Translations under genes and position numbers: made by a program | Shown: piece after piece, positions 5,399 through 9,032 of the stretch | How the letters are laid out: every line of letters starts with the position of its first letter | Numbering within the stretch: the first letter of the stretch is position 1 | Notes under the pieces: generated by a model | Seen by the model: only the letters and a program-made list of their open reading frames with translations | The model's database searches: none | What the model was told of the DNA's origin: nothing | Assembly: GCA_016194625.1 (NCBI GenBank) | Contig: JACQBB010000311.1 | Location: 1 to 9,032 of the forward strand | Direction: 5' to 3' | Source of the DNA: Elusimicrobiota bacterium | GTDB taxonomy: Bacteria; Elusimicrobiota; Elusimicrobia; UBA1565; UBA9628 | Length of the DNA stretch: 9,032 bases

Positions 5399-7846
5399 AT
5401 GACCAGAACTCACAGGACGTTCCGCGCGGGACTGTTCCTTTCCCTGCTGCTGTCGACGGCCGGGTCGTCGGCCGAGACCAAGGTCGACCTCGGGGGGAGC
5501 GGCGAGCTGATCTCCGGCGACTTCAACGTCGGGGGGCGGGCCGTGAGCGTGACCGGCTCCAAGGACAAGGCCGCGGAATACGCCGACTTCCGCAACGGCT
5601 TCATGGTCGACGAGGCGCGGCTGCGCATGGAGAGCGAGACCAAGCCCTATTACCTGGACCTCCGGCTCCGGAACGCGACGCGCGACGACGAGTCCTACCG
5701 CGTCAAGAGCGGCGTCCACGGGAAGTGGAGCTTCGACGCCTCCTTCGACCGGACTCCGCACAACTTCAACACCGGCGCCCTGATCCTCAACGGGGCCGGC
5801 AGCGGCCGGCTCGGCATCGCCAACGCGGTGCAAAGCTCGCTGCAGGCCGTCGAGCAGACGCGCCAGGAGCGCGGCGGCGTGGCGCTGACCGACACGACCG
5901 GCGAAGACGCGCAAGCGCAGGCGATCGTGCGCAACTTGCTCTCGACCAGCGACCCGACGACCTTCAAACTGGAGCGCGAGCGCGCGTCCGTGAACATGGC
6001 CTGCAACGTCACCCCCGAGGTCAAGACCTGGGTGAAGGCGGCCCAGGAGCGCCGTGACGGCGACCGTCAGACCGCGGCCGGCACGTACGAGCGCTACGCG
6101 CAGGGCGCGGCCGGCCTCACGCACACGGAGGACCAGTTCGTGGTCACCGGAATGGAGCTCGCCGAGCCCGTCAACTACCGGACCACGACCTTCAACGCCG
6201 GCGCCGGGGTCTACAAGAAGAGCTGGCTGGCGGACGTCGAGTACACGCTCACGGACTTCGACAACGGCATCAAGTCCTTGGCGTGGAGCAACCCGTTCCG
6301 CACCACCGACCTCGGCGCGAAGAGCGCCACGGGGGCCGACAACAACGCGTATGACCGCGGCCGGTTCGTCAACGGGCAGATGTCGTTGGCGCCGTCGAAC
6401 CAGACCCACGACCTGTCCTTGTCCGGGTCGGTGGAACTCCCGCTCCACAGCCGGTTCACGGGCAACGCGAGCTACGCGCTGACCAGCCAGAACGACCTGC
6501 TGCTGCCGTACACGCTCAACAGCGGCATCGCCGGCATCGGGGGCGCGCCGGCCAACGTGACCGACGTCGCGGCTCTCCCGGCCTCCCGCTTCAACGGGGA
6601 GATCCGCACCCTCACGCAGAGCTACGCGTTCACCACGAAGCCGACGGAGAAGCTCGGGGCGTCCGTGAAGTACCGCTATTACGACTACTCGAACCATTCC
6701 GACAGCATCCTGTTCCCCGGCTACGCCGCGTTCGGCGAATCCTACTGGCGGACCTTCCGGAACGACCCCACCGGCGCCAACGACGCCGTCGTGCGCAACG
6801 ACCCGGCCTCGTACACCCGGCAGACGGCGAAGTTCGCCGTCGATTACGAGGTCGCGCGTCCCCTGACGGTCGACGTCGACGCGCTGTGGGACCGCTACGA
6901 CTTCAAGCAGCAGCGCATCGACAAGACCGACGAGGTCGGGGCCGGCGCGGGTTTCGTCCTCCGGCCCGCCGCCGCCGCGGACGTGAAGGGCTCCTACCAC
7001 TACGCCCACCGCGCCGTTAAGAACTACAAGCGCGGCGACACGGCCGCCAACCCGGAGGCCATCGGCCTGATGAACTACAATTGGGCCGACCGCGTCCGCC
7101 ACCGGGCCGACCTCCGCGCGGACGTCACGCCCGTCGACTCCGTGACGTTCGGCGTCGGCGGCCGCTACCAGAACGACGAGTACGGCGCGGACGACCGGTT
7201 CGGCCTCAAGAGCCAGAAGAACCTGATCGGCATGATCGACGCGACTTATGAGCCTTCCGAGAACGTCGCCGTCTCCGCGAGCTACAGCCGCGAGAATCGC
7301 AAGGGGCGGATGCAGAGCGCGGCCAAGGACGACACCTTCAACGTCGCGGGCAGCGCCTTGGACGACTCCTTCGGCTCGGACAACTTCAACCCGTTCAACT
7401 ACTGGAACACCGACATCACCGAGAACGTGGACACGATCGGGCTCGACGTGGCGGTGCGCCCGGTCCCCGAGAAGCTGAAGATGAGCCTCGGCTATGCCTT
7501 CTCGGAGAGCCGGATGCGCTTCGACACGGGCAACCCGAACGCCGCCGACGCCTCGGCGGCGGGCTACAGCGGCACGAAGCTCGCCAACGGCGCGGCCAAG
7601 GCCTGGCCCGCGGTCGTCAGTCGGACGCAGGAGATCCGGGCCGGGGGCTCTTACGAGGTGATGAAGGACCTGACCGTCGGGCTGAACTACCTCTTCGCCT
7701 GGTACCGGCTCAACGACTTCACCAACAGCTCGTCGTACCTGGCCGGGAGCACGCCCGAGAACAGCACCAAGTACGTCATGACGGGCGGGACCAACTACGA
7801 CTACACCGCGCACATGGTGGGGAGCTACGTCGCGTACAAGTTCTGA
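5399..7846 (+). CDS. MtrB/PioB-family outer-membrane porin of the electron conduit
   Basis: 815 aa. The signal peptide is residues 1-25 (cleavage after SSA). The rest is a long run of alternating polar/aromatic beta-strand segments, such as YRTTTFNAGAGVYKKSWLAD and KYRYYDYSNHSD, ending in ...YVAYKF, with the terminal Phe expected for BAM-inserted barrels. In this family the barrel wraps around a decaheme cytochrome to carry electrons through the outer membrane. It lies 25 bp after the cytochrome stop, with GGAG at 5390-5393 as ribosome site, and the operon ends at the terminator at 7889. It is longer than Shewanella MtrB (about 700 aa) and closer to PioB. The only cysteine is at residue 202, so the N-terminal CXXC known from Shewanella MtrB is missing. 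Assignment rests on context, length and strand patterns, not a database hit. Confidence 0.9.
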   Translation: MTRTHRTFRAGLFLSLLLSTAGSSAETKVDLGGSGELISGDFNVGGRAVSVTGSKDKAAEYADFRNGFMVDEARLRMESETKPYYLDLRLRNATRDDESYRVKSGVHGKWSFDASFDRTPHNFNTGALILNGAGSGRLGIANAVQSSLQAVEQTRQERGGVALTDTTGEDAQAQAIVRNLLSTSDPTTFKLERERASVNMACNVTPEVKTWVKAAQERRDGDRQTAAGTYERYAQGAAGLTHTEDQFVVTGMELAEPVNYRTTTFNAGAGVYKKSWLADVEYTLTDFDNGIKSLAWSNPFRTTDLGAKSATGADNNAYDRGRFVNGQMSLAPSNQTHDLSLSGSVELPLHSRFTGNASYALTSQNDLLLPYTLNSGIAGIGGAPANVTDVAALPASRFNGEIRTLTQSYAFTTKPTEKLGASVKYRYYDYSNHSDSILFPGYAAFGESYWRTFRNDPTGANDAVVRNDPASYTRQTAKFAVDYEVARPLTVDVDALWDRYDFKQQRIDKTDEVGAGAGFVLRPAAAADVKGSYHYAHRAVKNYKRGDTAANPEAIGLMNYNWADRVRHRADLRADVTPVDSVTFGVGGRYQNDEYGADDRFGLKSQKNLIGMIDATYEPSENVAVSASYSRENRKGRMQSAAKDDTFNVAGSALDDSFGSDNFNPFNYWNTDITENVDTIGLDVAVRPVPEKLKMSLGYAFSESRMRFDTGNPNAADASAAGYSGTKLANGAAKAWPAVVSRTQEIRAGGSYEVMKDLTVGLNYLFAWYRLNDFTNSSSYLAGSTPENSTKYVMTGGTNYDYTAHMVGSYVAYKF

Positions 7847-7888
7847 TTCCCATTCGCGGGATCCCAGGCCCGCGGAGGGATCCGTAAG

Positions 7889-7918
7889 CAAGCCCCCCGA
7901 GAGGGGGGCTTGTCTTTC
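7889..7918 (+). terminator. Intrinsic terminator of the cytochrome-porin operon
   Basis: A perfect 10-bp stem CAAGCCCCCC (7889-7898) pairs with GGGGGGCTTG (7903-7912) around a GAGA tetraloop of the stable GNRA type. It is followed by TCTTTC. It lies 42 bp after the porin stop. A smaller inverted repeat, CGCGGG/CCCGCG (7855-7860 with 7869-7874), precedes it. Confidence 0.92.
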
Positions 7919-7939
7919 GTTCGGAGGGCGGGGAATAGG

Positions 7940-7945
7940 TACACT
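7940..7945 (+). promoter_or_regulatory. Possible -10 box for the RRM gene
   Basis: TACACT lies 6 bp before the ATG at 7952, in the 33-bp gap after the terminator. If used, transcription would begin at or next to the ATG, giving a leaderless mRNA; no Shine-Dalgarno sequence is present between them. There is no convincing -35 box. This is weak evidence resting on position. Confidence 0.25.
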
Positions 7946-7951
7946 GTCTCC

Positions 7952-8581
7952 ATGACCAACAACCTGTTCGTCGGCGGCTTCCCGTACGAGACCACGGAGG
8001 ACGCGCTCATGCAGCTGTTCGCGTCCTGCGGCACGGTCCTCAAGGTCAAGATCCTGACCGACGGCGAGACCGGCCGCTCGCGCGGGATCGGCTTCGTGCT
8101 GATGCAGACCGAGGCCCAGGCGGCCGCGGCGATCGCCAAGCTCAACGGCGCCGAGTTCGGCTCCCGCAAGATCTTCGTCACCGAGGCGAAGCCCCCGACG
8201 AAGCCCGTCCAGCGCAGCCTGGGCGGCTACGCCGACAAGCCCGGCTTCGTCGAGCGGCGCTCGGGCAAGGACCGCCGGCAGAACCCGCCCCCGTTCGCGC
8301 CCGCGCCGGCCGCCCCCGCGGCGGCCGAGAAGCCGTGGGAGCGCCGCGCCGCCCCCGGCGAGGCGAAGCCGTGGGAGCGCAAGCCCGGCGGCTTCGGCGG
8401 CCCGAAGAAATGGGAGAAGAAGCCCGGCGCGCCCGGCGAGAAGAAGTGGGAGAAGAAGAGCTGGGACCGCAAGCCCGGCGGCGCCGACGGCCCCAAGAAG
8501 TGGGACAAGAAGCCCGGCGGCTTCGGCGGCCCGCGGAAGTTCGGCAAGAAGCCGGGCGGCTACCCGAAGGGACCGCGCTAG
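7952..8581 (+). CDS. Single-RRM RNA-binding protein with Lys/Gly/Trp-rich repeat tail
   Basis: 209 aa. Residues 3-78 form one RNA recognition motif: RNP2 is LFVGGF (5-10) and RNP1 is RGIGFVLM (44-51), where the first aromatic position is Ile46 instead of Phe/Tyr. Bacterial proteins of this type bind single-stranded RNA and are often linked to cold or stress adaptation; the target here is unknown. A linker carries ERRSGKDRR (101-109) and a Pro/Ala stretch (111-125). From 127 to the end the chain is low-complexity and strongly basic, with Trp at 129, 141, 154, 166, 171 and 184, mostly 12-13 residues apart, in units like GGPKKWEKKPGG. The start at 7952 is chosen over an in-frame ATG at 7910 because that one lies inside the terminator hairpin and the RRM begins right after 7952. 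Its stop overlaps that of the convergent gene. Confidence 0.93.
   Translation: MTNNLFVGGFPYETTEDALMQLFASCGTVLKVKILTDGETGRSRGIGFVLMQTEAQAAAAIAKLNGAEFGSRKIFVTEAKPPTKPVQRSLGGYADKPGFVERRSGKDRRQNPPPFAPAPAAPAAAEKPWERRAAPGEAKPWERKPGGFGGPKKWEKKPGAPGEKKWEKKSWDRKPGGADGPKKWDKKPGGFGGPRKFGKKPGGYPKGPR
8330..8578 (+). repeat. Degenerate tandem repeat coding for the RRM protein tail
   Basis: The DNA repeats imperfect ~36-39-bp units built on AAGCCCGGCGGCTTCGGCGG and GAAGTGGGAGAAGAAG words. They encode [KPGG-(F/A)-(G/D)-GP-(K/R)-K-(W/F)-x-KK]-like blocks. Third-position bases vary between units, so this is an old or selected protein repeat rather than a fresh duplication, but length variation between strains would be expected. 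Confidence 0.7.
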
Positions 8582-9032
8582 GGCGCGTACGCCGGGACGG
8601 GCGGCGGAGCGGCGGGCGCCGCGACCCAGCGGTTCGTCGGCTTGTCGAAGACGAGCTTCTCGGCCCGGCCGTCGCCGGAGATCAGGTCGGCGCCGCCCGT
8701 CGGCCAGTGCTCGACCCAGGTGAGGCCCGCGTCGCGGTCCTCCGCGAACAGCGTGACCTCGTCGTGCCCGCCGGCGCGCAGGATCTGCGTCGAGAAGCGG
8801 ACCTCCCGCCCCGGCCAGACGGCGGTCCCGGGCCCGAGGCGCTCGGCGAGCGCGCCGTCGGCGCGCAGCAGCGCGGCGCTCGGGGCCTCCCGGCCGCCGG
8901 CCGCCGCGGTGGACGCGGAGCGCGCGTACTCGACGGCGGCGCGCGTCATCACCAGGCGCACCCGCAGCGTCCCCGACGACGCGTCGACCGCCTCCTGCGC
9001 GAAGGCCGTCGTGCCGGCGGACAGCCGCCGCA
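8578..9032 (-). CDS. Unknown, possibly exported protein, C-terminal 150 residues (5' end outside window)
   Basis: The reading frame is open from the right edge (9030) to TAG at 8580-8578. A GTG at 8961 could be a start, but the frame stays open and protein-like upstream (RRLSAGTTAFAQEAVDASSG), so the gene most likely begins outside the window. The TTAFA-QEA segment resembles a signal-peptide cleavage site, which suggests export, but the hydrophobic core is not visible. The remaining ~130 residues contain LRVRLVMTRAAVEYARS, a WPGREVRFSTQILRAGG strand pair, LTWVEHWPTGG, and a C-terminal Ala/Pro tail (PAAPPPVPAYAP). I do not recognise the family. It converges on the RRM gene, sharing the CTAG at 8578-8581, with no terminator between them. 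Confidence 0.6.
   Translation of the reverse strand, partial: RRLSAGTTAFAQEAVDASSGTLRVRLVMTRAAVEYARSASTAAAGGREAPSAALLRADGALAERLGPGTAVWPGREVRFSTQILRAGGHDEVTLFAEDRDAGLTWVEHWPTGGADLISGDGRAEKLVFDKPTNRWVAAPAAPPPVPAYAP

Noticed and set aside
5213..7891. 892-codon minus-strand open frame antisense to the porin
   Set aside because: It mirrors the porin gene; GC-biased third positions remove stops on the opposite strand. The translation is Val/Arg/Gly/Ala-rich with no domain logic, and it overlaps two genes with clear signal peptides and motifs.
7910..7951. Upstream in-frame ATG-equivalent start at 7910 for the RRM gene
   Set aside because: It lies inside the terminator hairpin, and the RRM begins right after the ATG at 7952.
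8330..8578. CRISPR-like or satellite array
   Set aside because: The repeats are in frame, degenerate at third positions and encode a continuous basic tail; there are no spacer-repeat units.
8578..8961. GTG at 8961 as the true start of the right-edge gene
   Set aside because: The frame stays open with protein-like sequence to the window edge, and the GTG lies within what looks like a beta-strand (LRVRLVMTR).

Overview
The window is GC-rich, with strong third-position GC bias in its coding regions. It encodes a signal-peptide lipoprotein, an outer-membrane beta-barrel and a multiheme periplasmic cytochrome, so the host is a diderm (Gram-negative-type) bacterium with extracellular electron transfer potential. 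The exact phylum cannot be read from the sequence. An uncultured soil, sediment or groundwater lineage (for example Elusimicrobiota-, Acidobacteriota- or deltaproteobacteria-like) is a guess, not a call.

Left edge (1-546): the N-terminal 79 codons of an unknown minus-strand gene, a near-perfect ~70-bp inverted repeat of REP/MITE type just upstream of its start codon, and a minus-strand tRNA-Ser(CGA) with encoded CCA. A divergent spacer follows. It holds an extended -10 promoter for the tRNA and another for the regulatory operon to the right.

Sensory operon (547-4242, plus strand): three genes that overlap by 4 and 8 bp encode a PhnD-like substrate-binding lipoprotein, a membrane HAMP/HisKA histidine kinase and an NtrC-family sigma-54 activator. 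This looks like a periplasmic binding-protein-assisted two-component system, similar in logic to the PhnD-like domains fused into TtrS/ThsS-type sensors.

Electron-conduit operon (4243-7918, plus strand): the 213-bp spacer contains two palindromes, a -24/-12 (sigma-54) promoter with exact GG-N10-GC spacing, and a 5' leader that can fold into competing hairpins. It leads into a decaheme c-type cytochrome (MtrA/DmsE/PioA type, ten CXXCH) and an 815-aa MtrB/PioB-family porin, and is closed by a strong intrinsic terminator. No MtrC/OmcA-like surface cytochrome is present, so the conduit resembles the two-component PioAB/MtoAB layout. The likely circuit is: ligand to binding protein, to kinase, to activator, to sigma-54 transcription of the conduit.

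Right edge (7919-9032): a small single-RRM RNA-binding protein with a Lys/Gly/Trp repeat tail, converging with a minus-strand gene of unknown function that runs out of the window. The two stop codons share a CTAG.
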